Shown: positions 31,820 through 41,852, counted from the stretch's first letter. The stretch: DNA of 64,000 bases from Betaproteobacteria bacterium (GCA_947453725.1 CANGHH010000004.1:186001-250000); one strand, 5' to 3'. Translations and numbers: made by a program. Notes: generated by a model not told the origin, from the letters alone.

Positions 31820-33013
31820 TCAGGCAGCGGCCCGCCGCGCCAGGATGTCGAAGGCCGGCAGTGTCTTGCCTTCCAGCACTTCCAGGAAAGCGCCGCCGCC
31901 GGTGCTGATGTAGCCAACGTCCTTTTCGATGCCGTACTTGGCGATGGCCGCCAGCGTGTCGCCACCGCCGGCGATGCTGAAGGCCGGGCTGGCCGCAACG
32001 GCGCGCGCGATGGCTTCGGTGCCGTGGCTGAATGCCTCGAACTCGAAGACGCCCACCGGACCGTTCCAGACGATGGTGCCGGCCGCCATCAGTTGCGCGG
32101 CCAGGGTGGCCGCCGTCTGCGGGCCGATGTCCAGGATCAGGTCGTCGTCGGCCACGTCGGTGGCGGCCTTCACGGTCGCTGTCGCGTCGGCGCTGAAGGT
32201 CTTGGCGGTGACCACGTCCACCGGAATGGGCACGGCCGCGCCGCGCGCCTTCATGGCTTCGATGACGGCCTTGGCCTGGTCCAGCAGGTCTGGCTCGGCC
32301 AGGCTCTTGCCGATCTTCAGGCCGGCGGCCAGCATGAAGGTGTTGGCGATGCCGCCGCCCACGATCAGACCGTCGACCTTGTCGGCCAGGCTTTGCAGGA
32401 TGGTCAGCTTGGTGCTGACCTTGCTGCCCGCGACGATGGCCACCAGCGGGCGCTTCGGATGCGCCAGCGCCTGGGTCACGGCGTCGATCTCGGCCGACAG
32501 CAGCGGCCCGGCGCAGGCGACGCCCGCGTACTGCGCGATGCCGTAGGTGCTGGCCTCGGCACGGTGCGCGGTGCCGAAGGCGTCGTGCACGAAGATGTCG
32601 CACAGCGCAGCCATCTTGCGCGCCAGCGCCTCGTTGTTCTTCTTCTCGCCCTTGTTCAGGCGGCAGTTTTCCAGCAGCACGACCTGGCCCGGCGCGACCG
32701 TCACGCCATCGACCCAGTTCGCGACCAGCGGCACCGGGCAGCCCAGCAATTCCGACAGCCGCGCGGCCACCGGCGCCAGGCTGTCCGCCGGCTTGAATTC
32801 GCCTTCGGTGGGGCGACCCAGGTGGCTGGTGACCATCACCGCCGCGCCGGCGTCCAGCGCCATGCGGATGCAGGGCACGCTGGCGCGGATGCGGGTGTCT
32901 TCGGTGATGTGCCCGGCGTCATCCTGCGGCACGTTCAGGTCGGCGCGGATGAATACGCGCTTGCCGGCCACTTGGCCCGCAGCAATCAGATCGGCGAAGC
33001 GAAGCACTTTCAC
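31820..33013 (-). CDS. pgk: Phosphoglycerate kinase
   Basis: Glycolytic kinase of 397 aa that interconverts 1,3-bisphosphoglycerate and 3-phosphoglycerate. [23 protein letters not shown] is the diagnostic N-terminal motif in two adjoining parts; [24 protein letters not shown] and the glycine-rich [15 protein letters not shown] with the nucleotide site are present. Full length. First gene of the pgk-pyk direction. Confidence 0.97.
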   Translation of the reverse strand: MKVLRFADLIAAGQVAGKRVFIRADLNVPQDDAGHITEDTRIRASVPCIRMALDAGAAVMVTSHLGRPTEGEFKPADSLAPVAARLSELLGCPVPLVANWVDGVTVAPGQVVLLENCRLNKGEKKNNEALARKMAALCDIFVHDAFGTAHRAEASTYGIAQYAGVACAGPLLSAEIDAVTQALAHPKRPLVAIVAGSKVSTKLTILQSLADKVDGLIVGGGIANTFMLAAGLKIGKSLAEPDLLDQAKAVIEAMKARGAAVPIPVDVVTAKTFSADATATVKAATDVADDDLILDIGPQTAATLAAQLMAAGTIVWNGPVGVFEFEAFSHGTEAIARAVAASPAFSIAGGGDTLAAIAKYGIEKDVGYISTGGGAFLEVLEGKTLPAFDILARRAAA

Positions 33014-33055
33014 GGCGGTCTCCTGGTTTTGACTGCCGCAGATTCTAGGCAGCGG

Positions 33056-33394
33056 CTACCAGCCCAGCCCCAGCCGCAGCGGCAACAACACCGCCATGCC
33101 GACGACGATGGTGCCCAGGATGCCGCGCCGCCACCAGAACCAGGCCGCGCCGGCCGCCGCCGCGAACAGGCGGGCGTCCTGCCAGGTGTGGATCAGCTGA
33201 CCCTGCTGCATCACCACCTCGGGCACCACCACCGCAGCCAGCGCCGCCAGCGGCGCGTAGCGCAAGCCCTGGCGCAACCAGTCGGGGATCGGAATCTCGC
33301 GCTCGCTGATGAAGAAGAAGCCGCGCGTGACCACGGTCAGCACGGTCAGGCCGAACACGATGAGCAGGCCTTCCAGGGCGCCGTAGGCGTTCAT
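33056..33394 (-). CDS. azlD: AzlD family branched-chain amino acid export subunit
   Basis: Small membrane protein of 112 aa with about four hydrophobic segments (for example GLLIVFGLTVLTVVTRGFFF). The family works with AzlC to export branched-chain amino acids. ATG 33394 overlaps the azlC stop by 4 bases, as usual for this pair. Confidence 0.9.
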   Translation of the reverse strand: MNAYGALEGLLIVFGLTVLTVVTRGFFFISEREIPIPDWLRQGLRYAPLAALAAVVVPEVVMQQGQLIHTWQDARLFAAAAGAAWFWWRRGILGTIVVGMAVLLPLRLGLGW

Positions 33395-34134
33395 GTGCGG
33401 TCGTCGAGCGGCAGTGGCGCGCGCGGCCGCGTGTGGTCGATCAGCAGGCCCATCGCCACCGCGGCGGCGATGGCGACGACGATGTTCAGCTTGTAGGGCA
33501 GCGCGAAGGCCGCCACCGCGGCACAGGCCGCCACGCCACCGGCCACCGCCGTGCCGCGGCCGGTGATCAGCGAGGCGCCGACGCCCAGCAGGGCCAGCGT
33601 GCCGGCGAAGCCGAAACCCCAGTGCACGGGCACGGCGTCAGCCAGGAAGATGCCGGCCATCGCCGGCACCTGCCAGGCCGTCCAGTTGCAGGCCACGCCG
33701 CCCCAGAAATAGGGCAGTTGTTCGGGCGCCGGTCGCGGCACGGGGAAGCGGCGCATGAAAAGCACGTAGTTCAGGTCGGCCGTGAAGTAGGCCAGTCGCA
33801 GCCGCAGGTGCCAGGGATGGACGATGAAGTAGGGCCGCCATGCCGCGCTGAAGATCATGAAGCGCAGGTTCACGCACAGCGCCGTCGCCCACACCACCCA
33901 GGCCGGCGCGCCGTGGACCATCAGCGGCAGCACCGCCAACTGCGCGCTGCCAGCGAAGACCAGCAGCGACATCAGCGCCATCAGCGGCAGCGGCAGACCG
34001 CTCTTGCCCATGGCGACGCCGGTGATCAGCCCCCAGGCTGCGATGCCGATGGCGGTGCCCACCATGTCGCGGGCGCCACGGGCGAATTCGGGATGGCGCC
34101 AGGCGGGCGCGACGGCAAGGACTTCTGGGTTCAC
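33391..34134 (-). CDS. azlC: AzlC family branched-chain amino acid permease
   Basis: Polytopic inner-membrane protein of 247 aa. The family feature GLITGVAMGKSGLPLPLMALMSLLVFAGSAQL is present in adjoining segments, and LCVNLRFMIFSAAWRPYF matches the conserved loop. Pairs with azlD. Substrate is inferred from the family. Confidence 0.92.
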   Translation of the reverse strand: MNPEVLAVAPAWRHPEFARGARDMVGTAIGIAAWGLITGVAMGKSGLPLPLMALMSLLVFAGSAQLAVLPLMVHGAPAWVVWATALCVNLRFMIFSAAWRPYFIVHPWHLRLRLAYFTADLNYVLFMRRFPVPRPAPEQLPYFWGGVACNWTAWQVPAMAGIFLADAVPVHWGFGFAGTLALLGVGASLITGRGTAVAGGVAACAAVAAFALPYKLNIVVAIAAAVAMGLLIDHTRPRAPLPLDDRT

Positions 34135-34237
34135 CCGGCCATTGTCGCCAGCCGCTGTCGTTCAGCGGCCACGGCCACCGCGCCGGCGCCGCCAGCGACC
34201 GGCTGCGGCTATCGGGCCGGGACCGTTCAAGCGCCGT

Positions 34238-34642
34238 TCAATGGCCCTTGGCGGCCACCCGGGCGGCGGTCGTGCCGGGCTTGCCCGCCTTCGCGGCCTT
34301 GCCGTCGGCGGCTGACGGCTCCGCGTCGGCCTCAGCGGCCTCAGCGGCCTCGGCGGTGGGCGGCCTGGGCGGCTCGGGCGGCGGCGGCATGGCGTCGATC
34401 TTGTTCTCGCGCATGTAGTCGTTCATCTCGCGCCAGCCGGCGAAGACGGCGGCCTTGTCGGCCTTCTTGTTGTTGCCGTAGCAGACCTCGACGGAGCGCG
34501 CGGCGTGGCGGCAGCCGGCGCCGACCGCCTTGCCCTCGGCCTCGCGCCGCGCCGCCAGGGCCGTGGTCGATTCAATGCCCAGCTGGTCGCAAGCGGCCAG
34601 CAGCAGGGGCATCAGCAGCAGGGCGTGGGCGGGGTGGCGCAT
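34238..34642 (-). CDS. Small lipoprotein of unknown function
   Basis: Protein of 134 aa from ATG 34642. The lipobox LLAAC near residue 15 predicts a lipoprotein. The middle has a charged segment (FAGWREMNDYMRENKID) and two further cysteines (GAGCRHAARSVEVCYG). The C-terminus is Ala/Glu/Pro-rich and repetitive. An upstream in-frame ATG would add 11 residues before the signal and is less likely. No function recognised. Confidence 0.7.
   Translation of the reverse strand: MRHPAHALLLMPLLLAACDQLGIESTTALAARREAEGKAVGAGCRHAARSVEVCYGNNKKADKAAVFAGWREMNDYMRENKIDAMPPPPEPPRPPTAEAAEAAEADAEPSAADGKAAKAGKPGTTAARVAAKGH
34331..34357. repeat. Three tandem 9-mers in the small lipoprotein gene
   Basis: Two perfect copies of ctcagcggc and a third, ctcggcggt, encode an Ala-Glu-Ala repeat. 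In-frame length variation is expected. Confidence 0.75.
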
Positions 34643-34708
34643 GGGCAGGACGCGGACATGCCCGGTTATCGGCACGCATCAGCCGGTCTTGAGCCGACCC
34701 GCGGCACC

Positions 34709-35656
34709 TCAAGCCGCAGCTGACGGCTGGCGCCGCAGGAATTCGCGCGCGCTGATGCGCCGCCCACCCGCGCGCTGCACGTCCAGCAGTTCCAGCGCGC
34801 CGGTGCCGCAGCCGACCAGCAGGCGGCCTTCCGGGCTGGCGATGAGCGCGCCCGGTGCGCCCGCAGCCGCCACGGGCTGCGCGCGCCACACCTTGATCGC
34901 TTCGCCAGCGACCAGCGCCGTGCAACCCGGGAAGGGATCGAAGGCCCGCACGCGGCGGGCCAGCGTCTCGGCGGGCTGCGTCCAGTCGAGGGCGGCCTCG
35001 GCCTTGGCGATCTTGTGCGCGTAAGTGACGCCTTCGGCCGGTTGCGGCAGCCGCCGCAGCGCGCCCTGCGCGAGCTGCCCCAGTGCCTGCAGCAGGCTGC
35101 TGGCGCCCAGGGCCGCCAGGCGGTCGTGCAGCTGGCCGGTGGTCTCATCGGGGCCGATGTCGGTGGCCGCGACGAGCAGCATGTCACCGGTGTCCAGCCC
35201 AGCGTCCATCTGCATGATGGTGATGCCGGTGCGCGCATCACCGGCCTCGATGGCGCGGTGGATGGGCGCCGCCCCGCGCCAGCGCGGCAGCAGCGAGCCG
35301 TGGATGTTCATGCAGCCGTGGCGCGGCGTGGCCAGCACCCAGGCTGGCAGGATCAGGCCGTAGGCGGCGACCACCAGCAGGTCCAGGTCGGCGGCCTGCA
35401 GCGCGGCCTGCGCCGCCAGCGCGTCGTCGGCGCAAGGGCCGTCCAGGCGCAGGCTGCGCGGCTGGGCCACCGCGATGCCGTGCGCCAGCGCCAGTTGCTT
35501 GACGGCCGAGGCCTGCAGTTTCATGCCGCGTCCGGCCGGGCGGTCGGGCTGGGTCAGCACCAGCGGCACCGGGTAGCCGGCTTCAACGATCGCGGCCAGC
35601 GCGACCTGGGCAAATTCCGGCGTGCCGGCGAAACCGACGCGCAGGCGGTCGCTCAT
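34709..35656 (-). CDS. fmt: Methionyl-tRNA formyltransferase
   Basis: Enzyme of 315 aa that formylates initiator Met-t[19 protein letters not shown] opens the fold. [20 protein letters not shown] holds the catalytic loop (usually NIHASLLP; here Gly replaces Ala), and [13 protein letters not shown] the second motif. The C-terminal OB-like domain is complete. The start immediately follows the def stop with no gap, so the two are co-translated. Confidence 0.97.
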   Translation of the reverse strand: MSDRLRVGFAGTPEFAQVALAAIVEAGYPVPLVLTQPDRPAGRGMKLQASAVKQLALAHGIAVAQPRSLRLDGPCADDALAAQAALQAADLDLLVVAAYGLILPAWVLATPRHGCMNIHGSLLPRWRGAAPIHRAIEAGDARTGITIMQMDAGLDTGDMLLVAATDIGPDETTGQLHDRLAALGASSLLQALGQLAQGALRRLPQPAEGVTYAHKIAKAEAALDWTQPAETLARRVRAFDPFPGCTALVAGEAIKVWRAQPVAAAGAPGALIASPEGRLLVGCGTGALELLDVQRAGGRRISAREFLRRQPSAAA

Positions 35657-36172
35657 TCAGCCGCCCCGCTCTTCATCGCGGGTCTTCTTCAGCATCTTGG
35701 TGCGGATGCGCGTGCGCTTGAGCAGGCTCAGGTATTCGACGAAGACCTTGCCGACCAGGTGGTCCATCTCGTGCTGCACGCAGACCGCGGCCAGGTCTTC
35801 GACTTCCATCTCGAAGGGCTGGCCCGCGCGGTCCAGCGCCCGCACCGTCACCTTGGCATGGCGCTCGACGCGGTCGTAGACCAGCGGCACTGACAGGCAG
35901 CCTTCCTCGGAGATCAGCATCTCCTCGCTGCGTGCGATCAGCTCGGGGTTGATCAGCACCAGCGGCTGGTCGTGCTGCTCGGAGGTGTCCATCACGACCA
36001 CCCGCTCGTGCACGTCGACCTGGGTGGCGGCCAGACCGACACCGTCGGAGGCGTACATGGTCTCGACCATGTCGTCGACCAGTTGCTGGATGCGCGCATC
36101 GACGGCCGCCACCGGGCGGGCCACCGTGTGCAAGCGGGGATCGGGGTAACGCAGGATCGACAGTCGGGCCAT
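35657..36172 (-). CDS. def: Peptide deformylase
   Basis: Metal hydrolase of 171 aa that removes the formyl group from nascent N-termini. The three family motifs are present: [20 protein letters not shown] and [16 protein letters not shown]. Start ATG 36172 gives [17 protein letters not shown]. It lies directly upstream of fmt and faces the LysM gene. Confidence 0.97.
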   Translation of the reverse strand: MARLSILRYPDPRLHTVARPVAAVDARIQQLVDDMVETMYASDGVGLAATQVDVHERVVVMDTSEQHDQPLVLINPELIARSEEMLISEEGCLSVPLVYDRVERHAKVTVRALDRAGQPFEMEVEDLAAVCVQHEMDHLVGKVFVEYLSLLKRTRIRTKMLKKTRDEERGG

Positions 36173-36180
36173 GGCTTGCG

Positions 36181-36210
36181 AAGGGCGGTGAAGGGCGGTG
36201 AAGGGCAGCG
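36181..36210. repeat. Three 10-base direct repeats upstream of def
   Basis: aagggcggtg occurs twice and aagggcagcg once, in tandem, starting 8 bases before the def ATG. The 10-base period is close to one helical turn. No classical Shine-Dalgarno is visible between them and the ATG. Confidence 0.7.
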
Positions 36211-36310
36211 AAACAGCTCGCTACAGCTGTGGAAGGGGCACAACGCCGGGCCGCCGAACGGGCCGTCGCCGGGGGCGCCGGGGGCATGGGTTTCGTTGCG
36301 ACATCAAGGG

Positions 36311-36340
36311 TTTACGGGCAAAATCTATGAAACCATATGA
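36311..36340 (+). promoter_or_regulatory. Possible promoter of the LysM gene
   Basis: TTTACG and TATGAG are separated by 18 bases in the AT-rich part of the def-LysM gap. Each matches 4 of 6 consensus bases. An alternative pair, TTGCGA at 36296 with CAAAAT at 36319, is about equally good. Confidence 0.3.
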
Positions 36341-36451
36341 GCATTGTCGCCGCACGCTCCTGTCGTTTCCCGGCCGGGGCTGAACGCCTTCCGCGAGGCG
36401 GTATTTTGGCACCCGCCACGGCACTGCACCTGCCCCGGAGACCCCCGCGCC

Positions 36452-37645
36452 ATGACCATCCGCGTTCGCACCGTCCGCGTTTGCAGTAGCCGGGCCCTGG
36501 CCCGGCTGGCGGCGACCGCCTGCATCGCGGTCAGCGCCGGCCCCGGACTGGCGCTGGCGCAAGGCCACCTGCCGATCACCCCCGTGATGCGCGACACCGC
36601 CGAACGCACCGCGCAGGCGGGCGTGCCGCTGGCCGACCTGGCACCCGACGCGCCCGAATCGCACACCGTGCAGCGCGGCGACACGCTGTGGGGCATTGCC
36701 ACCTTGTTCCTCCAGTCGGCCTGGCGCTGGCCAGAGCTGTGGGGCATGAACCTCGAGCAGATCCGCAACCCGCACCTGATCTACCCGGGTCAGGTGCTGG
36801 TGCTGGACCGGAAGGACGGCCGCGCCACGCTGCGTGTGGCGTCCGGCAACGGTCAGGTGCCGCCGACCGACACCGTCAGGCTCTCGCCGCGCACGCGCAG
36901 CGAAGTGCTGGACAACGGCGCCATCGCTTCGATACCGCTGAACCTGATCGGTCCTTTCCTCAACGAAGCGGTGGTCTTCGACAGCAACCAGCTCGACGGC
37001 GCGCCGCGCATCGTGGCCACCCAGGAAGGCCGCGTGATGGTGTCGCGCGGCGAAACCGCCTACGTGCGCGGCGAACTGGCCGGTGCGCGCGACTTCCGCC
37101 TCTTCCGCGAACTGGTGCCGCTGCGCGACCCGCTGACGGCCGAGGTGCTGGGCTTCGAAGGCCGCTACGTCGGCACCGCCGAATTCGTGCGCGGCGGCGA
37201 GGTGCAGAAGGCCGCCAGCGGCCAGGGCGTGGTCGTTCCCGACACCTTCCGCATCGGCAGCACGCGACTGGAAGCCGGTGTTGGCGACCGCCTGTCGCCG
37301 GTGCCGCAGCAGGAACTGGTGTCCTACACGCCGCACCCGCCGGCGGGCTTCGTCGACGGCCGCATCGTGTCGGTCTACGGCGACGGCCTGAAGGCCGGAC
37401 AGAACCAGGTGGTGGCCATCAACCGCGGCTCGCGCGACGGCATCGAACGGGGTCATGTGCTGGCGCTGTGGCGCGCCGGCAGCGAGGCCGTCGACAACAC
37501 CGAAGGCCGCAAGGTGGCGATGCGCCTGCCCGACGAGCGGCACGGCCTGCTCTTCGTCTTTCGCACCTTCAGCCGCGTGTCCTACGCGCTGATCCTGAAC
37601 GTGCAGGAACCGGTGCGGGCGGGCGACCGCTACTCGCAACCCTGA
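36452..37645 (+). CDS. LysM-domain exported protein
   Basis: Protein of 397 aa with a signal peptide (about residues 1-33, ending ALAQ). One LysM domain follows (HTVQRGDTLWGIATLFLQSA then NPHLIYPGQVLVLD), predicted to bind peptidoglycan in the periplasm. The remaining 300 residues are beta-rich and unassigned. ATG 36452 was chosen because the upstream frame lacks a signal. It is next to dprA, the usual Burkholderiales order. Function beyond wall binding is unknown. Confidence 0.88.
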   Translation: MTIRVRTVRVCSSRALARLAATACIAVSAGPGLALAQGHLPITPVMRDTAERTAQAGVPLADLAPDAPESHTVQRGDTLWGIATLFLQSAWRWPELWGMNLEQIRNPHLIYPGQVLVLDRKDGRATLRVASGNGQVPPTDTVRLSPRTRSEVLDNGAIASIPLNLIGPFLNEAVVFDSNQLDGAPRIVATQEGRVMVSRGETAYVRGELAGARDFRLFRELVPLRDPLTAEVLGFEGRYVGTAEFVRGGEVQKAASGQGVVVPDTFRIGSTRLEAGVGDRLSPVPQQELVSYTPHPPAGFVDGRIVSVYGDGLKAGQNQVVAINRGSRDGIERGHVLALWRAGSEAVDNTEGRKVAMRLPDERHGLLFVFRTFSRVSYALILNVQEPVRAGDRYSQP

Positions 37646-37694
37646 GGCGCCAGGCGGTTCGCTCCCGGCCGCTGGCTCCAACCGACACGGCGCG

Positions 37695-38807
37695 GTGCTG
37701 ACCGAGACGGAGTTCGCAGCCTGGCTGCGGCTGCTCGAGGCGCCGGGCCTGGGACGCAGCAAGCTGCGCCGGCTGCTGGCCGCCTGCGGCTCGCCCGAAG
37801 CCGTGCTGGCCGCCGCGCCGGCCACCTTGCGCAGCCTGGCTGGCGCAGCGGCCGCGCAGGCGCTGGCCACGCCACCCCCGCACTTTGCCGAGCGCCTGGC
37901 TGCCGCACAGGCCTGGCGTTCGGCCTCGGACCGGCACCACGTTCTGACCCTGGACGATGCCGCTTGGCCGGCCGCGCTCCTGCAGACCGCCGACCCACCG
38001 CTGCTGCTGTACGTGCGCGGCGACCCGGCCGCGCTGTCGCGCCCCAGCATCGCCATCGTCGGCAGCCGGCAGGCCACCGCCCAGGGCCGGGACAACGCCA
38101 GGGCTTTCGCGCAGGCGCTGGGTGCCCAGGGCTATCTGGTGGTGTCGGGCCTGGCGCAGGGCATCGACGCGGCTGCCCACGAGGGTGCGCTGGCCGGCGC
38201 GGCGGGCAGCATCGCCGTGGTCGGCACCGGTCTGGACCGCAACTACCCGCCGCGCCATGCCGATCTGGCATCGCACATTGCCGCGCACGGCGCGGTGGTC
38301 AGCGAATACGCGCCAGGCGCGCCACCGCTGCCCGAGCATTTTCCGCAGCGCAACCGCATCATCGCCGGGCTGACGCTGGGCACGCTGGTGGTTGAGGCGG
38401 CGCTGCGCTCGGGTTCGCTGATCACGGCACGGCTGGCCAGCGAGGCCGGCCGTGAGGTCTTCGCCATACCCGGCTCGATCCACGCGCCGCAGTACAAAGG
38501 CTGCCACACCCTGCTGAAGCAGGGCGCCAAGCTGGTCGAATGCGCGGAAGACATCCTGGAAGAACTGCTGGGCCCGGCACTGCCGCGGCCGGCGGCCTTG
38601 CCGCCGGCCGCGGCGGACGTGGATGATGCAGAAACGGCCGACCCGCTGCTGGCAGCGCTGGGCCCCGACCCCGTGACACTGGACGCCCTGCAGGCGCGCA
38701 CCGGCTGGCCGACGGCCGAACTGCTGGCGAAGTTGCTGGACTTCGAACTGGCCGGCCAGGTCGCCCGCCTGCCCGGCGGGCTCTACCAGCGGCGCTACGC
38801 GGGCTGA
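37695..38807 (+). CDS. dprA: DNA processing protein DprA
   Basis: Protein of 370 aa from GTG 37695. The Rossmann-like DprA core shows SIAIVGSRQATAQGRDNA, SGLAQGIDAAAHEGAL, and FPQRNRIIAGLTLGTLVVEAA. It loads RecA on incoming single-stranded DNA during natural transformation. The C-terminal winged-helix part is present. Type IV pilus control genes in the same window fit, but do not prove, competence. Confidence 0.95.
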   Translation: MLTETEFAAWLRLLEAPGLGRSKLRRLLAACGSPEAVLAAAPATLRSLAGAAAAQALATPPPHFAERLAAAQAWRSASDRHHVLTLDDAAWPAALLQTADPPLLLYVRGDPAALSRPSIAIVGSRQATAQGRDNARAFAQALGAQGYLVVSGLAQGIDAAAHEGALAGAAGSIAVVGTGLDRNYPPRHADLASHIAAHGAVVSEYAPGAPPLPEHFPQRNRIIAGLTLGTLVVEAALRSGSLITARLASEAGREVFAIPGSIHAPQYKGCHTLLKQGAKLVECAEDILEELLGPALPRPAALPPAAADVDDAETADPLLAALGPDPVTLDALQARTGWPTAELLAKLLDFELAGQVARLPGGLYQRRYAG

Positions 38808-38864
38808 TCCTCAAGCCGCACCGACGCGCACAGGACCCGACGCCGCGCCCCCTGGCGCCTCGGG

Positions 38865-38876
38865 TATAGTGGATCG
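38865..38876 (+). promoter_or_regulatory. -10 element positioned for a leaderless smg transcript
   Basis: TATAGT (38865-38870, 5/6 consensus) ends 6 bases before the smg ATG. A start six to seven bases after it would fall on the A of the ATG. No Shine-Dalgarno lies between. No good -35 box was found. Confidence 0.35.
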
Positions 38877-39329
38877 ATGTTCGAAGTACTGGTCTATCTC
38901 TACGAGAACTACTGGCGTCCGGATGCCTGTCCGGAAGCCAAGCAGCTCAAACGCAAACTCTCCGCCGTGGGCTTCGAACCCGAAGAAATCCAGGATGCAC
39001 TGCGCTGGCTCGACGGTCTGGCAAACAGCGTCGAATCGGTCACCGGATCGGCCGTGCAAGGCAGCATGCGCATCTACACCGACGCCGAGCGCGAGGTGCT
39101 GGACCTGGATTCGCTGGGCTTCATCACCTTCCTGGAATCGGCCGGCGTGCTGCCGGCGCCGATGCGCGAGATGGTCATCGACCGTGCCGTGGCCGTCGGC
39201 TCGGGCACGATGGACCTGGAAGACCTGAAGATCATCGTGCTGATGGTCTTCTGGAGCCTGGGTGAAGAGCCCGACGCGCTGATCCTGGACGAGTTGTTCG
39301 TCGACCCGGGCGACCGGCTGATCCACTAG
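38877..39329 (+). CDS. smg: Smg family protein (DUF494)
   Basis: Small acidic protein of 150 aa. The family pattern FEVLVYLYENY at the start, EVLDLDSLGFITFLESAGVL in the middle and DLKIIVLMVFWSLGEEPDAL is readable. The family is next to dprA in many proteobacteria; its biochemical role is not known. Stop TAG overlaps the stop of the convergent DUF1631 gene. Confidence 0.93.
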   Translation: MFEVLVYLYENYWRPDACPEAKQLKRKLSAVGFEPEEIQDALRWLDGLANSVESVTGSAVQGSMRIYTDAEREVLDLDSLGFITFLESAGVLPAPMREMVIDRAVAVGSGTMDLEDLKIIVLMVFWSLGEEPDALILDELFVDPGDRLIH

Positions 39330-41809
39330 TTCAGCAGTCGCGACGCGTCGACGTCGAGCTTGGCCAGCGCGTTGCGCGTGGCGCGCACCGTCAGCGCCTC
39401 GTCCTGCGCCGGCAACAGCAGACCGGCCTGCAGGTAGGACGCCAGCCGATGTTGCTGGAACAGCACGCAGCGACCGTTCGGCGTGACGAACAGCGACAGC
39501 TGCTTGCGCAGCCCGTGCCAGGCCAGTTGCACCGCTTCGCTATGGCCGCCGCGGTCGAGCATGTACCAGCTGCCGACCTGCAGTTCACGGGCCCAGGACA
39601 ACATCGCCGGCGTGGGCATCGAACCGCCGTCGAGCACCACTTCCAGTTCGGCGCTCTGGTGGCCCGACAGGTCCAGCACCATCGACTCGTCGATGTCCAT
39701 GTCGGCCTGCTCCGGCAGCAGCTCTTCCAGCGTTTCCAGGCGCTCCATCAGTTCGCGCAGGCGGTCGTCGGGAATGGCGGCCGCCTTGGCCGTGAACGCC
39801 GCCGCCAGGGAATTGTTGAGCTGCTGGATGTGCTCGTCCTGCCTGGCCGTGTCCATGCCGGCTGAGGCCATGCCTTCGCGCAGGCTCTTCAACAGCAGCG
39901 GCAGGCGCCGGATGACTTCGGCACGCGCTTCGCGGGTGACCTTGGCACTGGCGCTCCAGATCAGGTCGGCCGCCGCGCGTTTCATCACCTTGGTCTGCGC
40001 GCCCTGGCCGCCGTAGCGCACGGCCGTGGTCGCCAGCACGTCGGCCCAGACGTGGAACAGGAACTGGCGGACGCCTTCCTGCACCGGCACCTCGTTGAGC
40101 ATGCGGCGCAGTTCGATGGTGTACTGGATGGCCAGCGTTTCCCGCTGCTCGACCTGCTGGGCCAGCGAGACACCGCGCTTGGTGACTTCGTTCTCGGTGC
40201 TGAAGTAATGCTCGAGAAATTTCTCGAACTCGGTCAGCACGGTCTGGAAGACGCGGCGGCCGGTGTCGGGGTAGGCCTCGACGACCTGCACGATGCGCTT
40301 GATTTCCTTTTCCAACGCCGAATTCGGGTCGCCCGCGCTGTGCGTGCTGGCGCTGTCGAAACCCATCACGCAGGCCCCCATGCGGTCGATCAGCCGGCGC
40401 GCCGGGTGGTCGATGGTGGCAAAGAAATCGGGTTCGGTGACGGCCACACGCAGCACCGGCATCTGCAAGCGCGCAAACCACACGCGCACGCTGGCCGGTA
40501 TGCGCTCTTCGGTCAGGATGCTCTGGAAGAGCAGGGCCACGATCTCGATGGTGGCGCGCTCTTCGGGCGACGCGGCGGCCTTCTTCAGCGCCTGCTTGCG
40601 CTGGTGCAGCTCTTCGAGCATCACCGGCGCGGTCAGCGCGGCTTCGTCTTGCTGGGCGCTGCCAGCCAGCCGTTGGCGCAGGCCCTGCTGCGCCGCCTCG
40701 ATGGCCCGGTCCAGGCCCGGCGACATCACCGGCGCCGGCTGCTGCAGGCCCTGGGACCGCGTGGAGACGCCGAAATCGGGCACGCTGCGGCCAATCAGGC
40801 GGTTGAGTCGGCCGAGCACCGCTTCCGCATGGTCGCGGCTGCGGGCCAGTGGCGCAGCGCGGGTCATCAGCCGTGTTTCTTCACCGACGCCGCTGCGGCC
40901 GCTGCCGGGGTTGGCACCCTGCCAGGCCGTGTAGCCTTGGTCCGGGCCGTTGTTGGCTGCCGAAGGCAGGCCCGTCAGACCCCCCGATCCAGCGGGTGGA
41001 CCTTCGTCGCGGTGCTCTTCCCGGTGCAACTCCCGGGCCGCATCCCGGCTCGGCTCGCGGCCCCTGCCGCGACCCATCGAAAAAACGGACACCGACGCCG
41101 TCGAAGCGCCGCCGTCGAGGGATGTTCCCTGGGTGACCGGCCCGTGGCTGTGCGAACGACGGATGAAAGGCCGCAGGTCGACTTCGGCCAGCACGCCGCG
41201 GTCCATCAGCCAGCGGTTGGTCTCGTGGTAAGCCTCTTCGACCAGCAGCGCGAATTCGTCGTGCAGCAGCGGCTGCAGTTCACGCCAGCCTTCCAGCGAC
41301 TGGCCGGCGGCGCGCCAGGCGTCGAAGACGATGCGGGCCAGCATGTGAGCCCGCAGCATGTCGTTGGCATCGAGCTCGGTGCGGCGCTCCAGGTGCGAGA
41401 TCCGCGAACGCAGATCGGAAAATTCCCAGGAAGCCCGGTCCATGATGGCCAGCGCCAGGCGCGAGGTGACGATCTCGAGTTCGATGGTGTCGTCGGTGAC
41501 CAGCGTCAGCGCGGCGCCGGCACCGCCCGGCGGCGGCAGGTCGTGGGGGCGCGTCGCCGAACCCCCGTTGGCAAGACCCAGCCGCAGACCCGTCACGACG
41601 CCGCGGTGCCAGGCCTGGGCGCCCGCCATCAGGGCCTGGACCAGGTCGCGACGGCGCTGGAATACAGCGTGTTCCGAGGGCTTTTCGAGCAGGCTCCGGG
41701 CGCCATCCAGCGCGGCCTGCACCAGCGGCGCGAGCCCTTTGACCAGTTCCTCGGAATAGAGCCTGCGCGCCTGGCCAGCCAGAACGTCAGGCGTGGCGCT
41801 GGAGGCCAT
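39326..41809 (-). CDS. DUF1631 family protein
   Basis: Cytoplasmic protein of 827 aa with no signal peptide or membrane helix. Mostly helical, with a Gly/Ser/Arg-rich low-complexity insert near 240-320. The motif RRLIDRMGACVMGFDS and the C-terminal segment LSWARELQVGSWYMLDR are typical of DUF1631. The C-terminal part resembles a PilZ-like or ligand-binding beta domain (inference). Function unknown. Convergent with smg, sharing CTAG. Confidence 0.85.
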   Translation of the reverse strand: MASSATPDVLAGQARRLYSEELVKGLAPLVQAALDGARSLLEKPSEHAVFQRRRDLVQALMAGAQAWHRGVVTGLRLGLANGGSATRPHDLPPPGGAGAALTLVTDDTIELEIVTSRLALAIMDRASWEFSDLRSRISHLERRTELDANDMLRAHMLARIVFDAWRAAGQSLEGWRELQPLLHDEFALLVEEAYHETNRWLMDRGVLAEVDLRPFIRRSHSHGPVTQGTSLDGGASTASVSVFSMGRGRGREPSRDAARELHREEHRDEGPPAGSGGLTGLPSAANNGPDQGYTAWQGANPGSGRSGVGEETRLMTRAAPLARSRDHAEAVLGRLNRLIGRSVPDFGVSTRSQGLQQPAPVMSPGLDRAIEAAQQGLRQRLAGSAQQDEAALTAPVMLEELHQRKQALKKAAASPEERATIEIVALLFQSILTEERIPASVRVWFARLQMPVLRVAVTEPDFFATIDHPARRLIDRMGACVMGFDSASTHSAGDPNSALEKEIKRIVQVVEAYPDTGRRVFQTVLTEFEKFLEHYFSTENEVTKRGVSLAQQVEQRETLAIQYTIELRRMLNEVPVQEGVRQFLFHVWADVLATTAVRYGGQGAQTKVMKRAAADLIWSASAKVTREARAEVIRRLPLLLKSLREGMASAGMDTARQDEHIQQLNNSLAAAFTAKAAAIPDDRLRELMERLETLEELLPEQADMDIDESMVLDLSGHQSAELEVVLDGGSMPTPAMLSWARELQVGSWYMLDRGGHSEAVQLAWHGLRKQLSLFVTPNGRCVLFQQHRLASYLQAGLLLPAQDEALTVRATRNALAKLDVDASRLLN

Positions 41810-41852
41810 GTCGGCTGGTAGCGGCTACGCGTCTGAAGGATATCGATTCACT

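Noticed and set aside
36181..36210. Direct repeats considered as a CRISPR fragment
   Set aside because: Units are 10 bases with no spacers and no cas genes.
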